In this document: positions 1 to 8,798 of the stretch, in pieces
Layout of the letters: each line of letters begins with the position of its first letter
Numbering within the stretch: position 1 is the stretch's first letter
Assembly (NCBI GenBank): GCA_030696695.1
Contig: JAUYRP010000002.1
Coordinates: 124,001-188,000, forward strand
Reading direction: 5' to 3'
Origin: Methylophilus sp.
Lineage (GTDB): Bacteria; Pseudomonadota; Gammaproteobacteria; Burkholderiales; Methylophilaceae
DNA length: 64,000 bases
Translations under genes and position numbers: made by a program
The notes under the pieces: generated by a model
Told to the model about the DNA's origin: nothing
What the model saw: the letters and a program-made list of their open reading frames with translations, nothing else
Database searches by the model: none

Positions 1-46
1 TTTCTGCCAGTTAAGCGAGCCGCTTAATAGGTGAATTCTAGTCCTT

Positions 47-1273
47 ATGCAGCCAGTCAACAAATCAAATAAGCTTAATAATGTTTGCTACGATATTCGT
101 GGGCCAGTGCTTCAGCGCGCGCGTCAAATGGAAGACGAGGGCCATCGTATCATCAAGTTGAATATTGGTAATCCTGCGGCCTTTGGATTTGAAGTGCCAG
201 AAGAAATTCAACAAGATACGATCCGTAATATGAGCAAAGCAGGCGGCTACACCGATAGTAAAGGTTTGTTTGAGCCACGCAAAGCCATTATGCACTACAC
301 TCAAAGCAAGAATATTGCTGGGGTGACAGTGGATGACATCATTGTCGGCAATGGGGTGTCTGAGCTGATTGTGATGGCGATGCAAGGCCTGCTGAATAAT
401 GGTGACCAAATGTTGGTACCGATGCCTGACTATCCATTGTGGACAGCTGCTGCGACTTTGGCGGGAGGCACTGCGCGTCACTATTTGTGCGATGAAGCTA
501 CTGGTTGGTTGCCTGATTTAAAAGACATAGAATCTAAAATCAATGCCAATACCCGCGGTATCGTTGTCATCAACCCTAATAATCCTACTGGTGCCTTGTA
601 CCCGCGGGAGACCCTAGAAGGCATTATTGAGATCGCACGTCATCATGGCTTAGTGATTTTTGCCGATGAAATCTATGACAAAGTACTGTACGACGGTAAC
701 GAACATATTTCGATGGCCTCGTTGGCCGATGATGTGTTATTCGTCACATTTAATGGCTTATCCAAGAATTATCGCACTTGCGGCTACCGCGCAGGTTGGA
801 TGGTGATTTCTGGTGAAAAGAAACACGCGACCGACTATATTGAAGGCTTAAACATGCTGGCGTCTATGCGTCTGTGCGCCAATGTGCCAGGCCAATTGGC
901 AATTCAAACTGCATTGGGTGGCTATCAAAGTATTCATGATTTAGTGGCGCCAAGTGGTCGATTATGTAAGCAACGTGATTTGGCTTACGAGATGTTGACA
1001 GCTATTCCAGGCGTGACCTGTGTGAAGCCTAAAGCGGCCATGTATTTGTTCCCTAAATTAGATCCAAAAATTTATCCAATTGAGGATGACCAACAGTTTA
1101 TTTTGGATTTGTTGTTAGAGGAAAAAGTGTTGCTGGTACAGGGCACTGGGTTTAATTGGAAAAAGCCAGACCATTTCCGCGTGGTGTTTTTACCTAATGT
1201 GGACGACCTAACTGAGGCAATACAACGTATCGCCAGATTTTTAGAAAATTATCGCAAAAAGCATCAAAAATAA
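47..1273 (+). CDS. alaA: Glutamate-pyruvate aminotransferase AlaA
   Basis: PLP-dependent class I aminotransferase that makes alanine from pyruvate and glutamate in the cytoplasm. The 408-residue protein matches E. coli AlaA (405 aa) almost end to end from memory, including the N-terminal LNNVCYDIRGPVL, the PDYPLW and INPNNPTG segments and the C-terminal KVLLVQGTGFNW. The PLP-binding lysine is K240 in NGLSKNYR. It lies 19 bp before hom and probably heads an alaA-hom-thrC operon. The promoter is not visible because only 46 bp of upstream sequence is in the window. Assignment is very secure. Confidence 0.95.
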   Translation: MQPVNKSNKLNNVCYDIRGPVLQRARQMEDEGHRIIKLNIGNPAAFGFEVPEEIQQDTIRNMSKAGGYTDSKGLFEPRKAIMHYTQSKNIAGVTVDDIIVGNGVSELIVMAMQGLLNNGDQMLVPMPDYPLWTAAATLAGGTARHYLCDEATGWLPDLKDIESKINANTRGIVVINPNNPTGALYPRETLEGIIEIARHHGLVIFADEIYDKVLYDGNEHISMASLADDVLFVTFNGLSKNYRTCGYRAGWMVISGEKKHATDYIEGLNMLASMRLCANVPGQLAIQTALGGYQSIHDLVAPSGRLCKQRDLAYEMLTAIPGVTCVKPKAAMYLFPKLDPKIYPIEDDQQFILDLLLEEKVLLVQGTGFNWKKPDHFRVVFLPNVDDLTEAIQRIARFLENYRKKHQK

Positions 1274-1292
1274 CGAAAGTTGAATGTAGGGT

Positions 1293-2606
1293 ATGAAAGC
1301 ACTTAAAGTTGGGTTGTTAGGCATTGGCACTGTGGGCGGGGGTACGTATACCGTGCTTACGCGTAATCAGGCTGACATAGAGCGTCGCTTGGGTGCGACT
1401 ATCGAAATTGTGCAAGTGGCTGATCGTAATATTGCACTTGCTAACCAAATCACAGGTGGCAAAGTAGCGGTGACAGATGACGCATTTGCTGTGGTAAACA
1501 ATCCAGAAGTGGATGTGGTGGTGGAGCTGATAGGTGGTTACACCGTTGCCAAAGAGTTGGTGCTTCAAGCGATTGCAAATGGTAAGCATGTGGTGACAGC
1601 AAACAAGGCCTTAATCGCTGTACACGGCAATGAGATTTTTAAAGCGGCAGAAGCCAAAGGTGTCATTGTCGCTTTTGAAGCATCTGTAGCAGGCGGTATC
1701 CCTATCATTAAAGCTTTACGTGAAGGCCTAAGTGCTAATCGTATTGAATGGGTGGCGGGGATTATTAACGGCACGACTAACTTTATTCTGACTGAAATGC
1801 GTGAAAAAGGCTTAGCGTTTGCCGATGTGCTGGGTGAAGCGCAGCGTTTGGGCTATGCCGAAGCGGATCCTACATTTGACGTGGAAGGCATTGATGCGGC
1901 ACATAAACTGACCATTATGGCCTCCATTGCATTTGGCATGCCCATGCAGTTTGATCAAGCCTATACAGAAGGTATAACTAAGCTTACGACTAAAGATATT
2001 AAATACGCAGAAGAGCTTGGTTACCGTGTGAAGTTACTTGGCATTACCAAAAAAACAGAGGCGGGTGTGGAGTTACGTGTGCATCCTACTTTGATTCCAG
2101 AAAAGCGTCTTATCGCCAATGTGAATGGTGCAATGAACGCAGTAGTCGTGAAGGGTGATGCCGTAGGTCCTACTCTCTACTACGGCGCTGGTGCGGGTGC
2201 AGAACCTACAGCTAGCGCAGTGGTGGCAGATTTGGTCGATATTGCACGCTTAAGCGATGCGACTACGCAACAACGCGTACCGTATTTGGGTTTCCAATTA
2301 AATCAGCAAGTGACATTACCAGTATTACCAATCGCCGAAGTCACCAGCGCTTATTATTTACGCATGCGCGTGATGGATAAACCTGGCGTGCTAGCAGATG
2401 TGACCAAGATTTTGGGCGATCGTCAAATTTCAATTGATGCCATGATGCAAAAAGAGCCACAAGAAGGTGAATCGGAAGCCGACATCGTGATATTGACCCA
2501 TGTGACTGTAGAGAAAAATATGGATGCTGCTATTGCCGCCATCGAAGCATTGTCTGCAATTGATGGCAAAGTCACAAAAATCCGTATGGAAGAACTCTCT
2601 AGATAA
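1293..2606 (+). CDS. hom: Homoserine dehydrogenase
   Basis: Reduces aspartate semialdehyde to homoserine, the branch point to threonine and methionine. The N-terminus has the NAD(P)-binding GLLGIGTVGGGT motif. The middle carries the family signature GIINGTTNFILTEM and the EADPTFDVEGIDAAHK segment. The C-terminal ~85 residues are an ACT domain (YYLRMRVMDKPGVLADVTKI), which suggests threonine feedback control as in other 430-440 aa bacterial Hom proteins. An AGGG-type ribosome site sits just before the ATG. It is monofunctional, with no aspartokinase fusion, and is followed 19 bp later by thrC. Confidence 0.96.
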   Translation: MKALKVGLLGIGTVGGGTYTVLTRNQADIERRLGATIEIVQVADRNIALANQITGGKVAVTDDAFAVVNNPEVDVVVELIGGYTVAKELVLQAIANGKHVVTANKALIAVHGNEIFKAAEAKGVIVAFEASVAGGIPIIKALREGLSANRIEWVAGIINGTTNFILTEMREKGLAFADVLGEAQRLGYAEADPTFDVEGIDAAHKLTIMASIAFGMPMQFDQAYTEGITKLTTKDIKYAEELGYRVKLLGITKKTEAGVELRVHPTLIPEKRLIANVNGAMNAVVVKGDAVGPTLYYGAGAGAEPTASAVVADLVDIARLSDATTQQRVPYLGFQLNQQVTLPVLPIAEVTSAYYLRMRVMDKPGVLADVTKILGDRQISIDAMMQKEPQEGESEADIVILTHVTVEKNMDAAIAAIEALSAIDGKVTKIRMEELSR

Positions 2607-2625
2607 ATAATTGAGCTAAATAAGC

Positions 2626-4059
2626 ATGAAATATATCAGTACCCGTGGGCAATCACCTGCCTTAAGTTTCAGTGAAATTCTACTCGGTGGTTTGGCCCCT
2701 GATGGCGGGTTGTATTTGCCAGAAACGTATCCGCAATTTAGCGATGCAGATTTAAACGCCATGCGAAGCATGTCCTATCGTGATTTGGCATTTACCATTT
2801 TGAGTCGCTTGGTTGATGAGAACGATATTCCTGCTGACGACCTACGCAGTATTATCAATAAAACGTATCGCGCCGAGGTGTATGGCTACACACGTGCCGG
2901 CCAAAATGCTGAAGACATTACGCCAACGCTCAAGTTGGATAATAACTTGTATTTACTCTCGCTTTCCAATGGCCCGACGTTAGCCTTTAAAGACATGGCA
3001 ATGCAGTTACTTGGCAACTTATTTGAGTATGTGTTGGCCAAAAAGGGCGAGACTACTAATATTTTAGGTGCCACTTCTGGCGATACTGGCTCAGCTGCTG
3101 AATATGCCATGCGAGGTAAAAAAGGCGTGCGTGTATTTATGCTGTCACCCCACGGCAAAATGAGTCGCTTTCAAACCGCGCAGATGTTTAGCCTGCAGGA
3201 TGACAACATCTTTAATATCGCGGTCAAAGGTGTGTTTGACGACGCACAAGACATCGTCAAAGCAGTGTCGAATGACCTTGCGTTTAAAGCCCAATATAAA
3301 ATTGGTGCGGTCAACTCCATTAACTGGGGGCGTATTGCTGCGCAAGTGGTGTATTACTTTAAAGGCTATTTGGCTGTAACGAATGACAATAGCCAAAAAG
3401 TGAGTTTTGCAGTGCCATCAGGCAACTTTGGTAATGTGTGCGCAGGCCATATTGCGCGCATGATGGGCTTGCCGATTGACCAATTAGTAGTCGCCACCAA
3501 TGAGAACGATGTGTTGGACGAATTCTTTAGAACAGGTGTATATCGTCCACGTGGCTCAGCCAATACCTACCAAACATCCAGTCCTTCAATGGACATCAGC
3601 AAAGCCTCCAACTTTGAGCGCTTTGTGTTTGATTTGGTGGGACGCAATAGCGCGAAAATGCGCGAGTTATGGCAAAAAGTAGATGCAGGCGGTGCATTCG
3701 ATTTAAAGGCGGAGGGTTACTTTAATCAAGTGCCAAACTATGGCTTTGCTTCAGGCAGTAGTAATCATCAAAACCGTATGCAAACTATCCGTGAGACCCA
3801 AGCAAAATATGGGGTGACGATTGATACGCATACCGCAGATGGGCTGAAAGTAGCGCAGGAACTTAGAAAACCAGATGTGCCGATGTTGGTATTGGAAACC
3901 GCGCTACCTGCCAAATTTGAGGATGCGATTGTGGAGGCTTTAGGCACAGTCCCAGAGCGTCCAGCAAGCTTGAAAGGTTTGGAGAACTTGCCACAGCGTT
4001 CTGTAGTGATGGATGTAGATGTGGAAGCTGTGAAGGCATTTATTGTCTCAAACACTTAG
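2626..4059 (+). CDS. thrC: Threonine synthase
   Basis: PLP enzyme converting O-phosphohomoserine to threonine. At 477 residues it belongs to the longer fungal/proteobacterial class. The N-terminus has MKYISTRGQSPALSFSEILLGGLAPDGGLYLPE. The PLP lysine is K122 in LAFKDMAMQ, and the phosphate-binding loop is seen in GATSGDTGSAAEYA. It is third in the alaA-hom-thrC series with short gaps, so it is likely cotranscribed with hom. No clear terminator was seen in the 98 bp before thyA. Confidence 0.96.
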   Translation: MKYISTRGQSPALSFSEILLGGLAPDGGLYLPETYPQFSDADLNAMRSMSYRDLAFTILSRLVDENDIPADDLRSIINKTYRAEVYGYTRAGQNAEDITPTLKLDNNLYLLSLSNGPTLAFKDMAMQLLGNLFEYVLAKKGETTNILGATSGDTGSAAEYAMRGKKGVRVFMLSPHGKMSRFQTAQMFSLQDDNIFNIAVKGVFDDAQDIVKAVSNDLAFKAQYKIGAVNSINWGRIAAQVVYYFKGYLAVTNDNSQKVSFAVPSGNFGNVCAGHIARMMGLPIDQLVVATNENDVLDEFFRTGVYRPRGSANTYQTSSPSMDISKASNFERFVFDLVGRNSAKMRELWQKVDAGGAFDLKAEGYFNQVPNYGFASGSSNHQNRMQTIRETQAKYGVTIDTHTADGLKVAQELRKPDVPMLVLETALPAKFEDAIVEALGTVPERPASLKGLENLPQRSVVMDVDVEAVKAFIVSNT

Positions 4060-4157
4060 TATCGAATAGTTTTCGCACCAGTTGTATGGGTGTACTGCAT
4101 CATTATGTATCCATGTTAATTAACGGTTAGTCAGTTTCAATTTATCCGAGTGCACTT

Positions 4158-5009
4158 ATGAAGCAATATCTTGCGTTATGCCAAAGAATTATTGACGAAG
4201 GCGTCTGGGTTGAAAATAAACGGACTGGTAAAAAATGTTTAACCGTTATTAATGCAGACCTTACTTATGATGTCGCCAATGGTGTGTTTCCGCTAGTCAC
4301 CACCCGTAAGAGTTTTTACAAATCAGCCATTGCAGAGATGCTTGGTTACCTGCGTGGCTACGATAACGCTGCTGACTTTAGGCAAGCGGGTACCACCACT
4401 TGGGATGCCAACGCCAACGACAATCAAGACTGGTTAGCCAATCCCTACAGAAAGGGGCAGGATGACTGTGGCTTTATTTACGGTAAAGTAGCCAGAAACT
4501 TTCCTAAACCTGATGGCGGTAGCATTGATTTGCTAAAACAAATTGTCGATGATCTTACGCAAGGCATTGATAATCGTGGTGAGATTCTGACGTTCTATCA
4601 CCCTGGCGTATTTCACATGGGTTGTTTAAGGCCCTGTATGTATAGCCATCACTTTTCATTGCTAGGCGATACGCTTTATTTAAATAGCACGCAGAGAAGT
4701 TGCGATGTGCCACTGGGCCTTAATTTTAATATGGTGCAGGTATATTTCTTACTGGCACTGATGGCACAAATCACAGGTAAAAAAGCGGGCCAAGCGTTTC
4801 ATAAAATTGTTAACGCGCATATCTATGAAGACCAACTTGAACTGATGCGTGATGTGCAGTTGAAACGCACTCCTTATCCATCGCCCAAACTCATTATCAA
4901 TCCAGATATTAAAACGCTCAAAGATGTGGAAACTTGGGTGACTGTGGATGACTTTAGTGTGGAAGGCTATGAATCACACCCTGCCATCAAGTATCCATTC
5001 TCTGTGTAA
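4158..5009 (+). CDS. thyA: Thymidylate synthase (Vibrio-type long ThyA)
   Basis: Converts dUMP to dTMP using methylene-tetrahydrofolate. The 283-residue protein has RTGKKCLTV near the N-terminus, nucleophile C160 in [12 protein letters not shown], the dUMP-binding [13 protein letters not shown] and the NAHIYEDQ motif. It differs from the 264 aa E. coli form: the usual SRR phosphate-binding segment is replaced by [13 protein letters not shown]. From memory this is the known ThyA subtype of Vibrio and relatives, so it is not a broken enzyme. folA and dcd, which act in the same pathway, lie within 8 kb. Confidence 0.93.
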   Translation: MKQYLALCQRIIDEGVWVENKRTGKKCLTVINADLTYDVANGVFPLVTTRKSFYKSAIAEMLGYLRGYDNAADFRQAGTTTWDANANDNQDWLANPYRKGQDDCGFIYGKVARNFPKPDGGSIDLLKQIVDDLTQGIDNRGEILTFYHPGVFHMGCLRPCMYSHHFSLLGDTLYLNSTQRSCDVPLGLNFNMVQVYFLLALMAQITGKKAGQAFHKIVNAHIYEDQLELMRDVQLKRTPYPSPKLIINPDIKTLKDVETWVTVDDFSVEGYESHPAIKYPFSV

Positions 5010-5066
5010 GTCAATTCGCTTAAACCCTTCATAAATATTAGCAAATACGATAAGACCCGCAAATTT

Positions 5067-5099
5067 TGGGCAAAAAAAAGTTGCCCAGTTTGTTTTTTA
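5067..5099 (+). terminator. Rho-independent terminator downstream of thyA
   Basis: TGGGCAA (5067-5073) and TTGCCCA (5081-5087) form a 7-bp stem with a 7-nt loop, followed by GTTTGTTTTTTAT on the plus strand. It lies about 60 bp past the thyA stop. The 5081-5087 arm is shared with the stronger minus-strand terminator of the predicted small RNA. Confidence 0.75.
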
Positions 5100-5145
5100 T
5101 TGGGCAACTTCTAAAGTATGTGACTACAAGGGAGGAAGTCACTGA
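5072..5145 (-). ncRNA. Predicted sigma-54/GlrR-controlled small RNA (~74 nt)
   Basis: Seen in sequence: reading the minus strand, a -24/-12 promoter predicts a start near 5144. The transcript would open with a stem-loop, GTGACT / AGTCAC (5142-5120), whose 11-nt loop TCCTCCCTTGT contains an anti-Shine-Dalgarno-like CCUCCC. A short linker leads to a perfect 10-bp hairpin, AAGTTGCCCA / TGGGCAACTT (5110-5078), running straight into eight T residues, a textbook intrinsic terminator. No ORF fits. Known: in enterobacteria GlrR and sigma-54 drive the small RNAs GlmY and GlmZ. Inference: a functional counterpart at the 3' end of glrR. It shows no sequence likeness to GlmY that I can recognise. Confidence 0.72.
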
Positions 5146-5154
5146 TATTGTAAT

Positions 5155-5171
5155 AGCGAATAGTGTGCCAA
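5155..5171 (-). promoter_or_regulatory. Sigma-54 (-24/-12) promoter
   Basis: The minus strand reads TTGGCACACTATTCGCT. Against the consensus TTGGCACG-N4-TTGCW it differs at two positions and keeps the essential GG-N10-GC spacing (GG at 5169-5168, GC at 5157-5156). Start of transcription is predicted about 12 nt further on, near 5144, pointing away from glrR. Confidence 0.78.
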
Positions 5172-5233
5172 CTTTATTTGTTGATAAAAAACAATCACTT
5201 ATGATTTTAATGGTATTTCCCCCTATGACTATT

Positions 5234-5251
5234 TGTCGCTAATAAGTGACA
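5234..5251. promoter_or_regulatory. GlrR-type activator site, proximal
   Basis: TGTCGCTAATAAGTGACA matches the TGTC-N10-GACA motif reported for GlrR at enterobacterial glmY/glmZ promoters. Its centre lies about 75 bp upstream of the -24 element of the predicted sigma-54 promoter, a normal distance for an enhancer-binding protein. Confidence 0.75.
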
Positions 5252-5294
5252 AAAAAAGCATAACGTGACGTAAGTGTTTGAATTAGAAGCTGAA

Positions 5295-5320
5295 ACACTG
5301 TCGCTAATTAGCGACAGTGT
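5295..5320. promoter_or_regulatory. GlrR-type activator site, distal (26-bp perfect palindrome)
   Basis: A perfect 26-bp palindrome with core TGTCGCTAATTAGCGACA, again TGTC-N10-GACA. Its centre is 65 bp from that of the proximal site, about six helical turns, so both dimers would lie on roughly the same face. It sits between the glrR stop codon and the promoter. Confidence 0.8.
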
Positions 5321-5362
5321 TGAATGGGATTGTTACACAATAGTGAATTGTTCTGCTGATGC

Positions 5363-6715
5363 TTACACTATGGACTGTTTGTATAATTGTGGCTCGATGG
5401 CATGGCGATCAAGCAGGCGATAAAACTCTGTGCGATTGCGCTGCGCAAGTTTAGCTGCCTGCGTCACATTACCATGCGTACTTTTTAATAAATTAACCAA
5501 ATACTGATGCTCAAACTGCTGTCGTGCAACCTCAAATGGCAATACAGCGTGGTTATCCACTTGTAGTGCTTTTTGTACCAAATTGATTGGAATCATGGGC
5601 GTAGTGGAAAGCACCACCGTATGCTCAATCACATTTTGTAACTGACGAATATTGCCTGGCCACGGCGCTTGCGTTAAGTAGCTAAGTGCTTCAGGGGCAT
5701 AACCCTGAATCTGTTTTTGATGGCGTTGACTAAATACTTTGATAAAGTGATGTGCCAAAAGTGGTATATCTTCACGCCGCTCTGCCAACGCAGGCAACAC
5801 CAAATTGACCACATTAATTCTATAAAATAAATCCTCACGAAAATTTTGTGATTTCATTTCTATCGCTAAGTCTCGGTGCGTTGCCGAGATAAGTCGGATA
5901 TTAATTGGAACAGCCTGTGTGCTACCGACTGGACGTATGACACGTTCTTGCAACGCGCGTAGTACTTTGACCTGCAAAGACAACGGCATATCGCCAATTT
6001 CATCTAGAAACAAAGTGCCGCCATCAGCTGCCTGAAATAACCCAACGTGATTGTTCACTGCCCCAGTAAAAGCGCCTTTGCTATGACCAAATAATTCAGA
6101 CTCTAATAAATTCTCTGGAATGGCACCACAATTAATGGCGATAAATGGTTGATGTTTACGAGCGCTTGCCTGATGCAGTGCGTGCGCTAGCAGCTCTTTG
6201 CCTGTACCACTTTCACCCTGTATCAAAACGCTGACATCGCTAGCGGCAATGAGCTTGGCTTGGCCAAGTAAATTTTCCATGCGAGGGCTTTTGGTCAAAA
6301 TCATATTTCGCCAAAGGTCTTCTTCCTCACCAATATGCGTGTTTAAGCCACTAATACGCAGTGCATTGGCGACCTGCTGCAGCAGCACTTGGCTTTCAAA
6401 AGGTTTCGACAAAAAGCTAAATGCACCCTGATGTGTCGCAGTAACAGCATCTGTAATGGTGCCATGCGCAGTTAAAATGATGACGGGCAGAGTAGGGTGC
6501 TGTTGATGAATCTGCTCCATGAGCGCAATGCCATCAATTTCTGGCATGAGCAAATCGGTAATGACTAAATCGGGCCGCTGCACAGTGAGTGTGGCTAGCG
6601 CAGCCATACCGTTTTGTGCTTTTACTGTGTGGTAGCCAGCAGATTGCAAACGCATGTCAATGAGTCGCAAAATGTCGTGATCATCATCTACGATCAATAT
6701 CGTTGCTGGTTTCAT
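5363..6715 (-). CDS. glrR: Sigma-54-dependent response regulator GlrR
   Basis: Enhancer-binding regulator of the GlrK/GlrR pair. Residues 1-120 are a receiver domain with phospho-acceptor D54 in VITDLLMPEIDG. Residues ~135-370 are an AAA+ domain with Walker A GESGTGKE and the sigma-54-contacting GAFTGA loop. The C-terminus holds a Fis-type helix-turn-helix (THGNVTQAAKLAQRNRTEFYRLL). Length (450 aa) fits E. coli GlrR (444 aa). It is last in glrK-qseG-glrR, 27 bp after qseG. TGTC-N10-GACA sites just past its stop codon suggest it controls the neighbouring small RNA. Confidence 0.93.
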   Translation of the reverse strand: MKPATILIVDDDHDILRLIDMRLQSAGYHTVKAQNGMAALATLTVQRPDLVITDLLMPEIDGIALMEQIHQQHPTLPVIILTAHGTITDAVTATHQGAFSFLSKPFESQVLLQQVANALRISGLNTHIGEEEDLWRNMILTKSPRMENLLGQAKLIAASDVSVLIQGESGTGKELLAHALHQASARKHQPFIAINCGAIPENLLESELFGHSKGAFTGAVNNHVGLFQAADGGTLFLDEIGDMPLSLQVKVLRALQERVIRPVGSTQAVPINIRLISATHRDLAIEMKSQNFREDLFYRINVVNLVLPALAERREDIPLLAHHFIKVFSQRHQKQIQGYAPEALSYLTQAPWPGNIRQLQNVIEHTVVLSTTPMIPINLVQKALQVDNHAVLPFEVARQQFEHQYLVNLLKSTHGNVTQAAKLAQRNRTEFYRLLDRHAIEPQLYKQSIV

Positions 6716-6742
6716 GCGATAGCTCTCAACAAAAGTAGCGGT

Positions 6743-7318
6743 TTAACGCACATTCAGTTTTTTTTCTATGTTTTTAAGGTGTAATAATTTTTTTTCGGTT
6801 TCATCATATTTTTTTTGTAATGCCTCATGCTTTTCTACAAGATTACTCAACGATTTTGATTCATCACGTAAGCGTTGCAGTTGCTTAAGGTTTTCTACAT
6901 TAAAAGTGTAGAGCTGGTTGATGTAGGCTTTGTCTATTTCAGTCAGCGTTTGGTCTTCACGCAGTTGCTGCAATTGCATATGTGCTTTTGGATAGTCTTT
7001 AATATAGCTAGAAGGAATTGCATACATGCAGGCTAACTTAAATCTGTGCACAAGGGCCTGCTTGTTTTTGGCGAGCGTTTGCAATGTATCACTGTATTGC
7101 TTTTTTTGACCTTCTGTATCTTGTTTTCGATAGTCTTCACAAGCAAGCAGTGCAGGTGTTAATTGTTCAGTCGCCGCTGGCAAAAGCGTGATGCCGCTAT
7201 TGTTGTTGTCACTTGCTTGAACAGGTGCAACTTCAGTTTGTGCTACAGGCGCTTGAGTGGTCGCACATGCCGTGAGCAAGCAAGATGACAACAAGAGAAT
7301 GAGGTGTAAATGTTTCAT
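6743..7318 (-). CDS. qseG: QseG-like outer-membrane lipoprotein
   Basis: Short lipoprotein between the sensor and regulator genes. A signal peptide ends in the lipobox LTAC with lipidated C18. The mature part starts with a low-complexity Q/A/V/T-rich linker. The C-terminal ~60 residues are predicted coiled coil (LKQLQRLRDESKSLSNLVEKH and on). Known: QseG occupies this slot in enterobacteria and interacts with the sensor GlrK. Sequence likeness is modest, so the name rests mainly on position, lipobox and coiled coil. It is 3 bp from glrK. Confidence 0.75.
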   Translation of the reverse strand: MKHLHLILLLSSCLLTACATTQAPVAQTEVAPVQASDNNNSGITLLPAATEQLTPALLACEDYRKQDTEGQKKQYSDTLQTLAKNKQALVHRFKLACMYAIPSSYIKDYPKAHMQLQQLREDQTLTEIDKAYINQLYTFNVENLKQLQRLRDESKSLSNLVEKHEALQKKYDETEKKLLHLKNIEKKLNVR

Positions 7319-7321
7319 GGA

Positions 7322-8752
7322 TTACGATTCCAATATTGGAAGTTTGACGATAATGTGCGCGCCTTTTGTTGTTTGCACTAGCTCAATTTCGCCTTGATGC
7401 TTCTCTATTAAATGATTGACGATGGTTAGACCCAAACCGCTACTGTTGACTAACCCTTGGTGCAGTGTTTTGCCTTGATAAAATGGGTCGAATAATCGCT
7501 CCATATCTTCCTGACTGATACCTGGGCCATTGTCTTGTATCTCAATAATCTGCCATTGCTTTTCAGCGCGAGACGATAGAATAATCATCCCGTGCTCGGG
7601 TGTAAATTTTACTGCATTTGAAATCAGATTATCCAGCACGACACGCAAAGTTTCTGCATCTGCAATCATCGTTTCAATAAAATAAAAAGTTTCAATATGA
7701 ATATTTTTAGCGCGAATACTGAGTGCATGTGAGTCGAGCGTCGCACTCATCACTTCTTCTATATTTAACGCCTTGATATTCAGTACATGTTTATCAGATT
7801 CCATTTTGGTAAATGAAAGTAAGTTCTCTATCATTTTTTGCAAGCGCACGCTATTGTCTTTGAGAATCTGTGTGATTTCGCGTTGTTGTGCAGATAACGT
7901 ACCACCGACGCCATCTGTGAGCAGTTCTGTAGCTTCTCTGATGGCAGTGAGTGGCGTTTTAAGCTCGTGCGAAATGTGCTGCAGAAAACGCTGCTTTTGC
8001 TCTTTTAACGTCAGCAACTCTTCACGTAGCCAGTTTAATCGCTTGCCAAGCAAGCGCAGATTGCCTGGGCCATCAATGGTAATTTCGTGGTGATACTCAC
8101 CCTTACCTAAATTCTCGATTGCAGTATCCATGCGCTGAATTGGTCGACCAAGCATAAACGCTAACACCCCTGCTACCAGTAGCGCAAAGGGAATCAGCAC
8201 AAGACTTTGTAGCGAAAACCGCTGTTGTGTTTTACTGGCATTTTTTGCCAGTTGTAAAGAAGCATTGTCGATACTCCGATTATTCAGACTGATGATTTCA
8301 TCTACCTTTTGAGAAAGCAATCCAAAGTCACTCAAAAATGGCATATCTTCTAAATTATTAATATTGGTACGCATGATATATGCATGCAGATTAAATTCTA
8401 TTTCTTCCACATTTTGTAACTGTTTAATTTGGGCTGGGTCAGTATTTAACTTAATCAGTTCATGCAATGCCTCAATAAAAGCCAGCCTACTAGTGTGGTA
8501 GTTTTCTAACAGTTCAAAGTCAGTTAGCACAAAGTATTGACGAGCACTACGTTCCATCAAATGCAGTTGCTCTTGCAACACTTGGCTAGCACGCGTTGAT
8601 TTAACAGACACAGCAATCGTACTTTGGCTATTCTGAGATAACTGACTAAAGGCAATATTGGCTTGAATAAAAGCGAAGATAAGCGGCAAAATTGCAAAGG
8701 CAAAGCCAATTAGCAGAAGTTTCAGAAACGAATTTGGATATTGAATACGCAT
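7322..8752 (-). CDS. glrK: Sensor histidine kinase GlrK (QseE)
   Basis: Membrane sensor kinase for GlrR. With the start at MRIQYPNSFLK (8752) it is 476 aa, matching E. coli GlrK (475 aa). The ORF-track start would add 53 residues with no family likeness and overlap divergent folA, so I reject it. TM1 lies at residues ~8-30 and a periplasmic helical domain follows. TM2 (LVLIPFALLVAGVLAFML) leads into HAMP, the H-box FLQHISHELKTPLTAI, then N (NLISNAVKF), G1 (DNGPGIS) and G2 (SSGLGLTIV) boxes. First gene of the operon; its promoter must lie in or overlap the 46-bp gap to folA. Confidence 0.92.
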   Translation of the reverse strand: MRIQYPNSFLKLLLIGFAFAILPLIFAFIQANIAFSQLSQNSQSTIAVSVKSTRASQVLQEQLHLMERSARQYFVLTDFELLENYHTSRLAFIEALHELIKLNTDPAQIKQLQNVEEIEFNLHAYIMRTNINNLEDMPFLSDFGLLSQKVDEIISLNNRSIDNASLQLAKNASKTQQRFSLQSLVLIPFALLVAGVLAFMLGRPIQRMDTAIENLGKGEYHHEITIDGPGNLRLLGKRLNWLREELLTLKEQKQRFLQHISHELKTPLTAIREATELLTDGVGGTLSAQQREITQILKDNSVRLQKMIENLLSFTKMESDKHVLNIKALNIEEVMSATLDSHALSIRAKNIHIETFYFIETMIADAETLRVVLDNLISNAVKFTPEHGMIILSSRAEKQWQIIEIQDNGPGISQEDMERLFDPFYQGKTLHQGLVNSSGLGLTIVNHLIEKHQGEIELVQTTKGAHIIVKLPILES

Positions 8753-8786
8753 ACGGTATTGCAAGTGGATATAACTAAACATCCAG

Positions 8787-8792
8787 TATAAT
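8787..8792 (+). promoter_or_regulatory. -10 element of folA, possible leaderless start
   Basis: A perfect TATAAT ends only 6 bp before the folA ATG (8799), so the predicted +1 falls on or next to the start codon. No Shine-Dalgarno is seen (ATAGAAAA precedes the ATG). No well-spaced -35 was found. Confidence 0.5.
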
Positions 8793-8798
8793 AGAAAA

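Noticed and set aside
4158-5009. ThyA lacking the E. coli SRR phosphate-binding motif
   Set aside because: At first it looked degenerate, but the substituted segments match the known 283-aa Vibrio-type ThyA.
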